64,000 nucleotides of DNA from Nocardioides sp. Root122. GTDB lineage: Bacteria; Actinomycetota; Actinomycetes; Propionibacteriales; Nocardioidaceae. The stretch is taken from assembly GCF_001425025.1 (NCBI RefSeq), contig NZ_LMDE01000010.1, positions 454,212-518,211 on the forward strand, given 5' to 3'. Positions 46,842 to 55,651 of this stretch are shown here, in pieces. Each line of letters begins with the position of its first letter. Position 1 is the stretch's first letter. The notes beneath the pieces are model-generated. The model was not told the origin of the DNA, made no database searches, and worked only from the letters and a program-made list of their open reading frames with translations. A program made the translations under genes and the position numbers.

Positions 46842-47846
46842 TCAGTCGCCCTTGCCGCCGCCGAACATGATCTCGTCCCAGCTCGGCACCGAGGCGCGGC
46901 CGCGCTTCTTGCGTGCCTTGGGCTCGGGCTCGGCGGGGGGTGCGGTCGGCGACGCGGACTGGTCCTCGGTCGCTGACGTCTCCGCGGGAGCGGCCGACCG
47001 CGACTCGTCGGTGGGGTCGGGATCGGCCGAGCGGTCGAGGTAGGCCTCGAGCGACTGCTCGGTCCCCAGCGCGCCCAGCTCGGCCGTGGTCTCGTTGGCC
47101 TCGTCGGGGGCGGAGGCGGGCTCGTCGCGGGCGGGCTCCTCGCCGGTGACCATCTCGATGGCGTCCTCGCCGAGCGGCAGCTCCTCACCGGGGGCGGCGT
47201 TGCGGCGGCGCATCCGGGCCGCGGCCAGGTCGTCGGCAGCCGGCTCGGGCGGGGCGGCGGCCGGGGCAGTGGGGGAGGCCTCACCGATCAGCCAGCGTGC
47301 GTCGTCGTCGTCGACGGTGACGAAGTTGCCGCGGGGGTCGTGGGAGAACGTGGCCGCACCGGTGCGGCCGGCGATGTCGTAGAGACCGGTGAGCGTCCAG
47401 CGACCGTCCTCACGCCGCCACGCGTCCCACTCGACGGAGCCGGGGTCGACGTTGTGCGAGCGGAGGTGTGCGCTGACCGCCTCGCCGAGGGTGCGGGCCC
47501 CCGACTCGTTGGCGCGGCGGCGCACCGACGACAGCTGGGCGCGCTGGGCGACGTGCGCGCGCTCGGCCAGCACCGGTGCGGCGAACGGCATGATCTTCTC
47601 CACCGACGTGCCAGCAGCGTGCGCGACCGACTCGGGCGTCTCGCCGGCGCGGATGCGCGTCTGGATGTCGCGGGGGCGGAGGCTTGATTCCATCGGGATC
47701 TCCAACTGGCCGTTGCTTGCGGACACGCCCGACAGGGCGTTGCGGAGCTTGGCATCGATCACCACGAAGTGCTGCTGACCCGACTCGTCGACCAGCATCA
47801 GGCGCTTTCCGTCACCGCTGCGTCCGGTGAACGTCAGCTTGGCCAT
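46842..47846 (-). CDS. sepH: Septation protein SepH (DUF3071)
   Basis: A 334-residue cell division protein that promotes FtsZ assembly in Streptomyces and mycobacteria. The N-terminal DUF3071 region (residues 1 to about 165) is intact. It includes LRPRDIQTRIRAGETPESVAHAAG, the helix-turn-helix-like segment shown to contact FtsZ, and GSVEWDAWRREDGRWTL. The rest is an acidic Ala/Pro/Glu-rich linker. It ends with a basic patch (KARKKRGRASVPSWDEIMFG), a conserved C-terminal motif in the family. ATG 47846 starts the family N-terminus MAKLTFTGRSGDGKRL. The MOSC gene follows with one base between. Confidence 0.92.
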   Translation of the reverse strand: MAKLTFTGRSGDGKRLMLVDESGQQHFVVIDAKLRNALSGVSASNGQLEIPMESSLRPRDIQTRIRAGETPESVAHAAGTSVEKIMPFAAPVLAERAHVAQRAQLSSVRRRANESGARTLGEAVSAHLRSHNVDPGSVEWDAWRREDGRWTLTGLYDIAGRTGAATFSHDPRGNFVTVDDDDARWLIGEASPTAPAAAPPEPAADDLAAARMRRRNAAPGEELPLGEDAIEMVTGEEPARDEPASAPDEANETTAELGALGTEQSLEAYLDRSADPDPTDESRSAAPAETSATEDQSASPTAPPAEPEPKARKKRGRASVPSWDEIMFGGGKGD

Positions 47847-48085
47847 GGGCGGCGCGCTCCTGACTGCTTCCTGGCTCGGTGCGGGATGGGGCATGGGCTG
47901 TGTCTGACTACGTTCTGGGCTGGGTCGGGTGTGGTGCCGTCGATGCGCTCGGCATGCGTTCCGGCGAGCCTACGCCAGCGTGCGGCCCCGGCTCGTGAGG
48001 CGTGCGGCGCGCCTGCGAAAGGTGTGTCCGGAGCATCACACCAGGCGGTGGTGGGACGGGTTGGCTGCCAGCCGGCCGGGGGCCC

Positions 48086-48091
48086 TAGCCT
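48086..48091 (+). promoter_or_regulatory. Leaderless-type -10 (TAGCCT) for the TRIC channel gene
   Basis: TAGCCT is followed by six bases and the GTG at 48098. The bases between are CGGGGG, which could also act as a weak ribosome site but are too close to the start. Confidence 0.45.
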
Positions 48092-48097
48092 CGGGGG

Positions 48098-48733
48098 GTG
48101 CCAACCACGGAGTACGCCACGACGCTCGTCGTGCTCGACCTCGTCGGCATCTTCGTCTTCGCGGTCACCGGGGCCCTGGTCGCGGTGCGCAAGCACCTGG
48201 ACCTCTTCGCCGCCCTCGTGCTCGGCGGCGTGACGGGTCTCGGTGGCGGGTTCATCCGCGACGTGCTCATCGGCGCCACCCCGCCGGCCGCGCTCGCGGA
48301 CTGGCGCTACCTCATCGTGCCGGTCGCAGCGGGTCTGGTGACGTTCGCCTTCCACCCGGTCGTGGGCCGGCTCGAGCGGGTCGTGACCCTGTTCGACGCC
48401 TTCGGGCTGGCACTGTTCTGCGTCACCGGGGCGCTCAAGGCGGTCGACTACGGCGTCGGCCCGGTGCCGGCGGCCCTGATGGGCATGGTCACGGCCATCG
48501 GTGGCGGCATGATCCGCGACGTGCTCGCCGGTCGGGTCCCGGTCGTCTTCGAGGGCGCGCTGTACGCCACTCCGGCGCTGGCCGGCGCAGCGGTCGCGGT
48601 CGTCCTCGACCGGGTCGGCCTGCCGCTGGGTGTCGTGGCGGCCGCGGGCTTCGGCACGTGCCTCGGCTGGCGGCTGCTCGCGTTGGTCCGCGGGTGGCAG
48701 GCGCCGATGCCCAAGGGGCCGGCCAACGTCTGA
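48098..48733 (+). CDS. TRIC cation channel family protein (UPF0126)
   Basis: A 211-residue membrane protein with seven helices in two three-helix repeats plus one. The repeat motif GLGGGFIRDVLIG in the first half returns as AIGGGMIRDVLAG in the second; these glycines form the kink of trimeric potassium-permeable channels. Bacterial TRIC homologues are voltage-gated cation channels of unclear physiology. The start is GTG 48098 with a leaderless-type -10. It converges on the lactone oxidase gene. Confidence 0.9.
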   Translation: MPTTEYATTLVVLDLVGIFVFAVTGALVAVRKHLDLFAALVLGGVTGLGGGFIRDVLIGATPPAALADWRYLIVPVAAGLVTFAFHPVVGRLERVVTLFDAFGLALFCVTGALKAVDYGVGPVPAALMGMVTAIGGGMIRDVLAGRVPVVFEGALYATPALAGAAVAVVLDRVGLPLGVVAAAGFGTCLGWRLLALVRGWQAPMPKGPANV

Positions 48734-48739
48734 GGACGG

Positions 48740-50062
48740 TCAGTCGCCGAGCACCTGGCGCAGGTGGGCGTTGGCGAAGACCCGGTCCGGGTCGAGGCGG
48801 TCGCGCATCGCGAGGAAGTCACCGAAGCGCGGGTAGACCGGCGCGAGGTCGGCAGCGGTGCGGGTGTGCACCTTGCCCCAGTGCGGTCGACCGCCCGCCT
48901 CGCGCAGGACCGGCTCGAGACCACCGAAGTACGCCGTGTGGTCGGTGTCCATCGGCACGTGGAACGCGAGGTAGAAGCTCTCGCGGCCGCTCGCTGTCGA
49001 CAGCGGGATGTCGTCGGGCCGCGCGGTGCGGATCTCGACGGGGAAGGCGATCCTCCAGTCGCTCGCGTCGATCACCCGGCGGCACTCGCGGAGGACGTCG
49101 AGGCCCACCTCGCGCGGGACGGCGTACTCCATCTCGCGGAAGCGGACGCGGCGCGGCGTGACGAAGACGCGGTGCGCCAGGTCGCTGTAGCGGCGCTCGG
49201 ACAACGCGCGTCCGGCGATCCGGTTGATCCGGGGGACGAGGTCGGGGGCGCGCGAGCCGACGCGGCAGAGCGCTCCGAACACGGTGTTGGACACCAGCTC
49301 GTCCTCCCACCAGGCGGCGAGGCGTGACGGCGGCTCCTGCTCGCCGACCTCGAGGTCCGTGCGGACGTTCTGCTTGACCATCATCGCGTCGGTGTGGGGG
49401 AACCAGTACATGTCGACGTGGTGGGACGCAGCGGTCATCTCGTCGTAGGAGTCGATGGCCTCGTCCCAGCCCATCGGCTGCTCGTGGGCCTCGATGACGA
49501 AGAGCGGCTCGACGTGGAAGGTCACGCTCGTCAGCACGCCGAGGGCGCCCAGGCCGACGCGCGCCACCTCGAAGACGTCGGCGTTCTCCCGGGCCGAGGC
49601 ACGCACGACCTCCCCGGTGCCGGTGACCAGCTCGAGCCCGGCGAGCTGGGCGGCGAGCCCGGCCGCGACGCCGCCGGTGCCGTGGGTCCCGGTCGACGTC
49701 GCCCCGGCGAGTGTCTGCTCGGCGATGTCGCCCATGTTGTGCAGCGACAGCCCGAGCCGCTCGAGCGCCAGGTTGAGCTCCTTCAGCGGGGTGCCCGCGC
49801 GGGCCGTGACGGTCATCGCCTCGCGGTCGACCTCGAGGATCCCGGACAGCTGCTCGGGCCGCATCAGGGTGTGCTCGGGAGCCGCGATGGCGGTGAAGCT
49901 GTGGCCGGTCCCCGTCATCTTCACGGTGGTGCCCTGCTCGCGCGCCCGGCGTACGGCATCCACGACGGCGGAGACCGACGACGGGGTCAGCACCTGCTGG
50001 GGGCGGGCCTCCACGAGACCGGACCAGTTGCGCCAGAGCGTGCCGTCGGTGGGCGTCGTCAT
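48740..50062 (-). CDS. D-arabinono-/L-gulono-1,4-lactone oxidase-type flavoenzyme
   Basis: A 440-residue VAO-fold FAD enzyme. The FAD domain has [14 protein letters not shown], whose His is the covalent flavin site in relatives, and [14 protein letters not shown]. The C-terminal aldonolactone oxidase domain contains PHWGKVHT and the end [20 protein letters not shown]. The closest characterised relatives act on L-gulono-1,4-lactone (mycobacteria) or D-arabinono-lactone and may use a dehydrogenase mechanism. No signal peptide is present. On the minus strand TAGCCT (50069-50074) lies six bases before ATG 50062 and includes the stop codon of the MFS gene. Confidence 0.88.
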   Translation of the reverse strand: MTTPTDGTLWRNWSGLVEARPQQVLTPSSVSAVVDAVRRAREQGTTVKMTGTGHSFTAIAAPEHTLMRPEQLSGILEVDREAMTVTARAGTPLKELNLALERLGLSLHNMGDIAEQTLAGATSTGTHGTGGVAAGLAAQLAGLELVTGTGEVVRASARENADVFEVARVGLGALGVLTSVTFHVEPLFVIEAHEQPMGWDEAIDSYDEMTAASHHVDMYWFPHTDAMMVKQNVRTDLEVGEQEPPSRLAAWWEDELVSNTVFGALCRVGSRAPDLVPRINRIAGRALSERRYSDLAHRVFVTPRRVRFREMEYAVPREVGLDVLRECRRVIDASDWRIAFPVEIRTARPDDIPLSTASGRESFYLAFHVPMDTDHTAYFGGLEPVLREAGGRPHWGKVHTRTAADLAPVYPRFGDFLAMRDRLDPDRVFANAHLRQVLGD

Positions 50063-50068
50063 GGCGGG

Positions 50069-50074
50069 AGGCTA
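50069..50074 (-). promoter_or_regulatory. Leaderless-type -10 (TAGCCT) overlapping an upstream stop codon
   Basis: Reading the minus strand, the first three bases of TAGCCT are the TAG stop of the MFS gene. Six bases follow before the ATG at 50062 of the lactone oxidase. Confidence 0.45.
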
Positions 50075-51256
50075 GCGGGACGCGCGGCGCGGGCGGGCGC
50101 TCTGGGCCACCAACGCTCCGAGGATCCCGCCGACGAGCGCCACGGAGTACGCCGCGGAGGCCCCGTCGTGGTCGACCACGAAGCCGGCGATGCTCGCGCC
50201 CGGAGCCACGCCCGCCACGATCCCGGTGTGCAGGATCGCCATGCCCTCGGTGAGCCGGCCCGAGGGGACGCCCTGCTCGACCATCGTCATCGCGCCGATC
50301 ATCGTGGGAGCGATCGCCAGCCCGCCGACGAGCAGCACGACGGCCATCAGGGGCACGGACTCGATGAACATCAGCGGTGCCATCGCCAGCGCCATGGCCG
50401 CGGAGCCCCACCGCAGCCGTACCTCGGGTCCGCTGCGCCACTCGATCGCGCCGGTGACGAGCCCGGCCACGAGGCTGCCGAGCGACCAGGCGGCGAGCAG
50501 CCACCCTGCGACCCATCGCATGCCGGCCTCCTCGGCGAACGCGACCGTGGTCACCTCGGCCGCGCCGAAGAGCGCGCCGAGGGTCATGCAGACGAGCGAG
50601 AGGGGCAGCACGAGCCGCCACGGCATCGGCGGCCGCGCCGTCCCGGACTCCTGGGTGCGACCGGCCGGCGGCTCGGTGCGGCGCTGCGCGGCGAAGGCGA
50701 AGGTGCCGACCAGGCCGCTGACGAGCGCGGCCGTGAGCCCGGCCACGGGGTGCCAGCTGGTGGCGAGCAGCGTGACCAGCACCGGCCCGACCACGAACAC
50801 GACCTCGTCGAGGACCGCCTCCAGCGCGAAGGCCGTCTGCTTCTGGCCGGGGTCGTCGAGCAGGTACGACCACCGGGTCCGCACGCTCGCCCCGACCTGG
50901 GGGAGGGCGGCACCGGCGACGGCCGCGAATACGTAGGTCAGCACGCGGGGCCAGTCGCTCTCGACCGCGACCATCATCAACGCCAGCCCGGCGCCGAAGA
51001 CCGAGATGGCGATGGGCAGCACGGTGGACTGGCCGTGCGAGTCGACCAGCCGGCCGTGCAGGACGGCGAACGCCGCCTCGGCCAGCACGAAGACCGCGGA
51101 CACCGTGCCGGCCAGGCCGTAGGAGCCCGTGCTCTGCTCGACGAGCAGCACGATGCCGAGCCCGACCATGGAGATGGGCAGGCGGGCGACCAGCGCTGCA
51201 CTGCTGAAGGCGAGGGCGCCGGGACGGGCCAGCACCCGGCGGTAGGAGTCGAGCAT
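50072..51256 (-). CDS. MFS transporter
   Basis: A 394-residue major facilitator with 12 predicted helices and a central loop of about 25 polar residues ([21 protein letters not shown]). [14 protein letters not shown] is a motif A-like loop. [30 protein letters not shown] is characteristic of a group of actinobacterial efflux carriers. The substrate is unknown. ATG 51256 has TACCAT seven bases upstream on the minus strand. It is divergent from the ferrochelatase with only 33 bases between start codons. Confidence 0.87.
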   Translation of the reverse strand: MLDSYRRVLARPGALAFSSAALVARLPISMVGLGIVLLVEQSTGSYGLAGTVSAVFVLAEAAFAVLHGRLVDSHGQSTVLPIAISVFGAGLALMMVAVESDWPRVLTYVFAAVAGAALPQVGASVRTRWSYLLDDPGQKQTAFALEAVLDEVVFVVGPVLVTLLATSWHPVAGLTAALVSGLVGTFAFAAQRRTEPPAGRTQESGTARPPMPWRLVLPLSLVCMTLGALFGAAEVTTVAFAEEAGMRWVAGWLLAAWSLGSLVAGLVTGAIEWRSGPEVRLRWGSAAMALAMAPLMFIESVPLMAVVLLVGGLAIAPTMIGAMTMVEQGVPSGRLTEGMAILHTGIVAGVAPGASIAGFVVDHDGASAAYSVALVGGILGALVAQSARPRRASR

Positions 51257-51263
51257 CGGGGAG

Positions 51264-51283
51264 ATGGTAGGGCGCTCTACGCT
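51264..51283. promoter_or_regulatory. Divergent leaderless-type -10 pair (MFS / ferrochelatase)
   Basis: Minus strand TACCAT (51264-51269) is seven bases from ATG 51256. Plus strand TACGCT (51278-51283) is six bases from ATG 51290. The whole divergent control region is 33 bases, too short for conventional leaders. Confidence 0.5.
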
Positions 51284-51289
51284 GGCAGC

Positions 51290-52405
51290 ATGAATCTCGC
51301 GGGTCACCCCGATGTGAAGCCGTACGACGCTCTCCTGGTGCTCTCCTTCGGGGGTCCGGAGAAGCCCGAGGACGTGGTGCCGTTCCTGGAGAACGTCACC
51401 CGAGGGCGGGGCATCCCGCGCGAGCGCCTCGAGCAGGTGGGGCAGCACTACTTCCTGTTCGGCGGCCGGAGCCCGATCAACGACCAGAACCGCGCGCTGA
51501 TCGCGGCGGTCGAGAAGGACTTCGCCGACCAGGGCATCGACCTGCCGGTCTACTTCGGCAACCGCAACTGGGAGCCCTACCTCGCCGACACGCTGGCGCA
51601 GATGGTGGCCGACGGAGTCGAGCGGGCCGCGGTCTTCACCACCTCGGCGTACTCGTCGTGGTCGTCGTGCCGGCAGTACCGCGAGAACCTCTTCGACGCC
51701 ACCTCCGCGACCCCCGGGGCCCCGCGGCTCGACCGGCTGCGGCAGTACTACAACCACCCCGGGTTCATCGACCCCGTCGTGGACGCCTGCGTCGCGGCCC
51801 TGTCCGAGCTGCCCGACGGGGGGGAGCGCGCGCGACTCGTCTTCGTCACGCACTCGATCCCGACCGAGATGGCGGAGACCAGCGGCTCGCTCGACCCGGC
51901 CGGCCAGCCGCGCGGGGCCTACGTCAAGCAGCACCGCAGCGCCGTCGACGAGGTCGCCCGGCGGGTACGTGCCGCGACCGGCAAGGCGCACCGCCACGAC
52001 CTCGTCTACTGCTCGCGCTCCGGCGCCCCGTCGACGCCGTGGCTGGAGCCCGACGTCAACGACCACGTCGAGGAGCTGGCCACCGACGGGGTCGGCCAGG
52101 TCGTGATGGTGCCGATCGGCTTCGTGTCCGACCACATGGAGGTCATCTACGACCTCGACACCGAGGCGATGGCGACCGCTGAGCGTCTCGGCATGAAGGC
52201 GGTCCGGGCGGCCACCTCGGGCACCGACCAGCGCTTCGTGACGATGGTGCGCGACCTCCTGCTCGAGCGCGCCGCCGCCGAGCGGGGCGAGCAGCCGGAG
52301 CGCGAGGCGATCGGCTCCCTGCCTGCCGGTCCCGACCTGTGTGGCGCCGGCTGCTGCCCCAACCCGCGCGGCCCCAGGCCCGCCCTGTGCGGTGTCGACT
52401 CGTGA
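51290..52405 (+). CDS. cpfC: Coproporphyrin III ferrochelatase
   Basis: A 371-residue ferrochelatase. The family start [32 protein letters not shown] is complete. The catalytic His is in [24 protein letters not shown] and [19 protein letters not shown] carry the acidic metal-path residues. Actinobacteria make haem through coproporphyrin, so the substrate is coproporphyrin III rather than protoporphyrin. Cys127 in SSWSSCRQY, with the C-terminal [18 protein letters not shown] cluster, matches the [2Fe-2S] site of actinobacterial ferrochelatases. The stop overlaps the GTG of the IMPase gene. No other haem gene is nearby. Confidence 0.94.
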   Translation: MNLAGHPDVKPYDALLVLSFGGPEKPEDVVPFLENVTRGRGIPRERLEQVGQHYFLFGGRSPINDQNRALIAAVEKDFADQGIDLPVYFGNRNWEPYLADTLAQMVADGVERAAVFTTSAYSSWSSCRQYRENLFDATSATPGAPRLDRLRQYYNHPGFIDPVVDACVAALSELPDGGERARLVFVTHSIPTEMAETSGSLDPAGQPRGAYVKQHRSAVDEVARRVRAATGKAHRHDLVYCSRSGAPSTPWLEPDVNDHVEELATDGVGQVVMVPIGFVSDHMEVIYDLDTEAMATAERLGMKAVRAATSGTDQRFVTMVRDLLLERAAAERGEQPEREAIGSLPAGPDLCGAGCCPNPRGPRPALCGVDS

Positions 52406-53214
52406 CCCAGGTGTCCCCGGTCGAGCTGCGTGACCTGGCCGTCGCCATCGCCCACGAGGGCGCCAACCTGGCCCGGGAGATGCAGCTGGGCGGGATCGAC
52501 GTGGCCGACACCAAGACCAGCGTCGTCGACGTCGTCACGGAGGCGGACCGGGCCGTCGAGGCCCTGATCCGCTCCCGGATCTCCGCCTCCCGTCCCGATG
52601 ACGCGATCCTGGGGGAGGAGGGCGACGACCGGCCCGGCACCAGCGGGATCCGGTGGGTCGTCGACCCGATCGACGGCACCGTGAACTACCTCTACGGCCT
52701 TCCCGACTGCGCCGTCTCGGTGGCAGTCGAGCTCGACGGCGAGGTGGTGGCCGGCGCCGTGGTCGTGATCCCGACCGGCGTCGAGTACGCCGCCGCGCGT
52801 GGCGCCGGTGCCACGCGCGACTCCCAGCCCATCGGCGTACGTCCCCAGCCGCCGCTGGCGGAGCGCCTGGTGCTCACCGGCTTCGGCTACCAGCGCGAGG
52901 TCCGTGCCCACCAGGCAGCGTGCGTGGCCCGGCTGCTGCCCGAGGTGCGCGACATCCGCCGGATGGGCTCCTGTGCCCTCGACCTCTGCCACGTCGCAGA
53001 CGGAAGCGCGGACGCCTACGTCGAGGCCGGACCGCAGCCGTGGGACTACTCCGCGGCCGGGCTGGTGCTCTCCGAGGCGGGCGGCCGGTTCGACCTGCTG
53101 GACGGCAGCAGGACCTTCGAGCCGCACCCCACGCGCAACGTCGTGGTGGGCGCTCCGGCCGAGGGCTGGGACACGTTCGTGGCCGCTCTGGGAGCCGCCG
53201 GATTCCTGTCCTGA
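52402..53214 (+). CDS. Inositol monophosphatase family protein (SuhB-like)
   Basis: A 270-residue Mg-dependent, lithium-sensitive-type phosphatase. Metal motifs are LGEEG (Glu), [15 protein letters not shown] (Asp-Pro-Ile-Asp-Gly-Thr) and [17 protein letters not shown]. Likely substrates are inositol-1-phosphate or related sugar phosphates for phosphatidylinositol or mycothiol. The position next to DUF4193, near dut and the primary sigma factor, parallels suhB of M. tuberculosis as I recall it. It starts with GTG 52402 overlapping the ferrochelatase stop. Confidence 0.92.
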   Translation: MTQVSPVELRDLAVAIAHEGANLAREMQLGGIDVADTKTSVVDVVTEADRAVEALIRSRISASRPDDAILGEEGDDRPGTSGIRWVVDPIDGTVNYLYGLPDCAVSVAVELDGEVVAGAVVVIPTGVEYAAARGAGATRDSQPIGVRPQPPLAERLVLTGFGYQREVRAHQAACVARLLPEVRDIRRMGSCALDLCHVADGSADAYVEAGPQPWDYSAAGLVLSEAGGRFDLLDGSRTFEPHPTRNVVVGAPAEGWDTFVAALGAAGFLS

Positions 53215-53390
53215 CACTTGTCAAGACTTGGGGAATAGCGCGACGTGGCGCACTGTTCAGGCGACACGTCGCGGACCGGCTCACCACGGAGCCGGTTCAT
53301 GGTGCACAATCTGGCGCCGACGACGAGCACACCGGCTCGGGCCGCCGCGATCCGGCGGCAGACGAGTCACAGCATGGGGAGAGGGATCCG
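53215..53390 (+). promoter_or_regulatory. Promoter and leader region of the DUF4193 gene
   Basis: A 176-base gap. CACAAT at 53305-53310 within TGGTGCACAATCTGG is a -10 candidate, which would give a leader of about 75 bases. CCGGCTC (53276-53282) pairs with GAGCCGG (53289-53295), forming a hairpin just upstream. GGGGAGAGGG at 53377-53386 is the ribosome site. Confidence 0.4.
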
Positions 53391-53681
53391 ATGGCCACCG
53401 ACTACGACGCACCACGCAAGTCCGAGGAGGACCAGAGCGAGGAGAGCATCGAGGAGCTCAAGGCCCGCCGCCACGACAAGAACTCCGGCAAGGTCGACGA
53501 GGACGAGACCGAGGCTGCCGAGTCCTTCGAGCTCCCCGGCGCCGACCTCTCGCACGAAGAGCTTGCAGTGGAGGTCATGCCGCGCCAGGACGACGAGTTC
53601 ACCTGCATGAGCTGCTTCCTGGTGCACCACCGCTCGCAGCTGGCCGATGAGAAGAAGCTCATCTGCCGCGACTGCATCTGA
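53391..53681 (+). CDS. DUF4193 family protein (zinc-ribbon-like)
   Basis: A 96-residue acidic protein conserved throughout actinobacteria. The first 60 residues are charged and probably disordered (DYDAPRKSEEDQSEESIEELKARR). The C-terminus is a compact four-cysteine ribbon: EFTCMSCFLVHHRSQLA and KLICRDCI. It ends immediately after the last Cys pair, the family norm. The role is unknown; a metal-dependent link to transcription or translation is conceivable. It is preceded by a strong ribosome site and followed by a terminator, so it is monocistronic. Confidence 0.92.
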   Translation: MATDYDAPRKSEEDQSEESIEELKARRHDKNSGKVDEDETEAAESFELPGADLSHEELAVEVMPRQDDEFTCMSCFLVHHRSQLADEKKLICRDCI

Positions 53682-53704
53682 GCAGGCACCACCTCGAACA
53701 GGTC

Positions 53705-53737
53705 CAGCGCCCGTTCCTCGCACGAGGGCGGGCGCTG
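53705..53737 (+). terminator. Terminator hairpin after DUF4193
   Basis: CAGCGCCCG (53705-53713) pairs perfectly with 53729-53737. An inner CCTCG/CGAGG stem lies inside. It starts 23 bases after the stop codon. Confidence 0.8.
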
Positions 53738-53800
53738 TGTCATGTCCACACCCCGGCGACTCTTGTCCCCGGCCCCCATTTCCGGCTCCTCCAGCCTGGG

Positions 53801-54406
53801 CTACGCGGCGCGGGGCACGGGGCGCCAGGCCTCCCGCAGCTCGTCGAGGTGCTCTGCCTCCGCGGCGAGCTGGTGGACCGCCGGGTGGTCGTCCGGCGTG
53901 CCGTAGATCGCCCGCTCGACACGCTTGTGTCGCGAAGACGTGCGGTAGGCGATGTAGGGGTCGCGAGCCTCCCTGGACAGGTCGCGCTGCACGAAGTAGT
54001 CGACGGACGTCATGCACAGCAGCGCCTTCGGCACCCACCACCCGGTCGCCCGGAGATCCGTGTGCGCCGGGAACCGGCTGCCGCCGTGCTTGCGCGCCCC
54101 GTCGGCCCGCATCGGGCGCACCTCCTTGCCGGTGTCGGCGTCGCGTAGCGTGACCTCCACGCCCGCGAGCCGCAGCATCCTCTCCAGGACGGCGACCCGC
54201 GGGCTGGTGCGTCCGGTCTCCCAACGGGCGACGACCGACTGCGAGACGTCCAGGATCTGGGCGAGGCCGCGCTGGGACACATCGAGGATCCGTCGGATCC
54301 GACGTACGAGTCCCGGCACCCCTCCGCCGAACGGCCCCATCCACCACCACTCGCGCTCGGCCTCGGTCCAGTTGGCCAGGCAGTCCCAGGTCGTCGCGTC
54401 GCTCAT
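53801..54406 (-). CDS. XRE-type helix-turn-helix transcriptional regulator
   Basis: A 201-residue protein. An N-terminal Trp-rich segment (TTWDCLANWTEAEREWWWMG) precedes the Cro/C1-type helix-turn-helix (IRRILDVSQRGLAQILDVSQSVVARWETGRTSPRVAVLERML). A 100-residue C-terminal domain of unknown type follows, with several Trp, Tyr and His (GWWVPKALLCMTSVDYFVQ; RDPYIAYRTSSRHKRVERAIYG). GAGGAG precedes ATG 54406. Upstream lie three evenly spaced palindromes that could be its sites. Its genomic targets are unknown. Accessory: it breaks the otherwise conserved core order. Confidence 0.82.
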   Translation of the reverse strand: MSDATTWDCLANWTEAEREWWWMGPFGGGVPGLVRRIRRILDVSQRGLAQILDVSQSVVARWETGRTSPRVAVLERMLRLAGVEVTLRDADTGKEVRPMRADGARKHGGSRFPAHTDLRATGWWVPKALLCMTSVDYFVQRDLSREARDPYIAYRTSSRHKRVERAIYGTPDDHPAVHQLAAEAEHLDELREAWRPVPRAA

Positions 54407-54828
54407 CGTCTCGTCTCCTCGCGGTCCGGCAGGTTGTCGTACCGCCATCCGACCCGGGCACGCCGACACTCGCCGGCGCCCGTCCACAGAGGTGGTCGAG
54501 GAGGCGCCTCAGCGGGTCCTGTGGACGCTCCCCGGCCCTTCCCGGCTCCGGGTACGCGCCGCCTCCTCCGCACTCGCCGGCGAGTCGCTCGCAGACTCAC
54601 CGGCCAGGGCATGCCAAGGGCGGGGGCGCCGGGTGATGAGTCTCTCGGAGACTCAACCTCGAGGGCGAGGCCAGGCTGGGGTCCTCGGGCGGTGAGTCGG
54701 TCAGGGACTCATCGGCCAGTCACGGCGCGTACGGCAGCCCCGAGGGGGCGGCGGGGTGCGACCGGAGGGGTGCCGCGGATCCTGCTGGGTGCGGACCCAT
54801 CAGTCCTCGCGGCCGCGGGCCACGCAGG
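54407..54828. other. 422-base intergenic region with an evenly spaced palindrome array
   Basis: No gene is supported here. The main content is the three-copy palindrome array at 54582-54710 (separate entry). ACTCGCC-GGCGAGT (54572-54585) is a further perfect palindrome that overlaps the first copy, and a partial copy of its left half occurs near 54468. The stretch lies between the stop of DUF4235 and the start of the XRE regulator, both on the minus strand. Confidence 0.5.
54582..54710. repeat. Three imperfect palindromes at exact 56-base spacing
   Basis: GAGTCGCTCGCAGACTC (54582-54598), GAGTCTCTCGGAGACTC (54638-54654) and GAGTCGGTCAGGGACTC (54694-54710) share the frame GAGTC-N7-GACTC and start at exactly 56-base intervals. 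The middle copy is a perfect 8-3-8 palindrome when extended one base each side. Sequence between copies is only loosely alike, with ACTCACCGGCC and ACTCATCGGCC after copies 1 and 3. They may be decayed tandem repeats, regulator sites or a REP-like element. Confidence 0.7.
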
Positions 54829-55155
54829 TCAGGACTGCGCGGCGGGCGCCTTGTCGGCGTCCTGGTTGTCCTTCTGGAGCTGGGGAGGAAGGTGGCCGGT
54901 CGACTTGGCGTAGTAGTGCGCCGCGCGGCGGGCGGCGAGCATCCGGGCGACGCCGATCAGGGTGCCGCTGATGGCGGCCCACATGACGGCCTCGGCGATG
55001 CTGACGTCCGGGTCGGCGGGATTCGCCGGCGGGTTCTTCCCGGTCGCGGCGCGCCAGGAGGTGTTGAGCCCCTTCTTGGCCACAGCCGCGGCGCCGAGGG
55101 CGGCGGCGAGCGAGAACGCCGAGTAGAACTTGCTGTTCGAGTCCGTGGAGGCCAT
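54829..55155 (-). CDS. DUF4235 family protein
   Basis: A 108-residue membrane protein of the actinobacterial DUF4235 family. Helix 1 is FSLAAALGAAAVAKKGLNTSWRAATGKNPPANPADPDVS, whose GKxPPxNPxxPxV motif is the family signature. Helix 2 is EAVMWAAISGTLIGVARMLAARRAAHYYAKSTG. It has a hydrophilic Gln/Asp-rich tail. Function unknown. ATG 55155 has TAGGGT seven bases upstream on the minus strand; a GTG at 55164 is possible. Confidence 0.88.
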   Translation of the reverse strand: MASTDSNSKFYSAFSLAAALGAAAVAKKGLNTSWRAATGKNPPANPADPDVSIAEAVMWAAISGTLIGVARMLAARRAAHYYAKSTGHLPPQLQKDNQDADKAPAAQS

Positions 55156-55162
55156 GTCGCTC

Positions 55163-55168
55163 ACCCTA
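55163..55168 (-). promoter_or_regulatory. Leaderless-type -10 (TAGGGT) for the DUF4235 gene
   Basis: Reading the minus strand, TAGGGT is followed by seven bases and the ATG at 55155. This supports the ATG over the GTG at 55164. Confidence 0.45.
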
Positions 55169-55177
55169 CCCAGCGGG

Positions 55178-55624
55178 CTAGTGCGCCCGGTTCGCCTCTA
55201 GGGCTGAGACCAGTCGGTCGGGCCGCTTGCAGCTGACCAGCCAGTACGGCGCGGGGTCGGCAGGGTCGGTGATGTCGACCCGGACGCCGCGCTTGAGGTA
55301 GGGCCGCAGGAGGAGGTACGCCCGGGCGTCCGCGTCGACGCCGGCCTGGCGGCGCAGCTCCTCGGCGTCCAGCGGGGCCACCTCGCCCACGTGCTCGAGC
55401 GGGATGTGGGCGCGGCCGGCCCGGAGGTGGCCGTCCTCGATGCCCACGCGGGCGCGGCCGTAGCCGACGAACAGCGCGACCATCAGTGCCAGTGCCCCGG
55501 ACGTCACCGACCACGCGACGATCCCCGGGGTGGCGGCCAGCACGGCCAGCCACAGCGACGCCACGAGCATCGTGCCCTGCGCCCACCAGCGCAGCGGGAC
55601 GGTGAGGCGTTCGGCGTAGTCCAC
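55178..55624 (-). CDS. DUF3093 family membrane protein
   Basis: A 148-residue protein. Two N-terminal helices ([43 protein letters not shown]) are followed by a cytoplasmic beta-rich domain ([45 protein letters not shown]). The family is restricted to actinobacteria, lies next to dut in many of them, and is of unknown function. GTG 55624 is only 27 bases from the dut start on the other strand. Confidence 0.9.
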   Translation of the reverse strand: MDYAERLTVPLRWWAQGTMLVASLWLAVLAATPGIVAWSVTSGALALMVALFVGYGRARVGIEDGHLRAGRAHIPLEHVGEVAPLDAEELRRQAGVDADARAYLLLRPYLKRGVRVDITDPADPAPYWLVSCKRPDRLVSALEANRAH

Positions 55625-55631
55625 GGCGCAG

Positions 55632-55643
55632 AGCCTATAGATT
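55632..55643. promoter_or_regulatory. Back-to-back divergent -10 hexamers (DUF3093 / dut)
   Basis: On the minus strand TAGGCT (55632-55637) is seven bases from GTG 55624. Directly abutting it, on the plus strand, TAGATT (55638-55643) is eight bases from GTG 55652. The 27-base gap between start codons has no room for a ribosome site in either direction. Confidence 0.55.
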
Positions 55644-55651
55644 CAGTCCTC

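Noticed and set aside
54582..54710. CRISPR array at the evenly spaced palindromes
   Set aside because: There are only three 17-base units with divergent sequence, no identical repeats, and no cas genes in the window.
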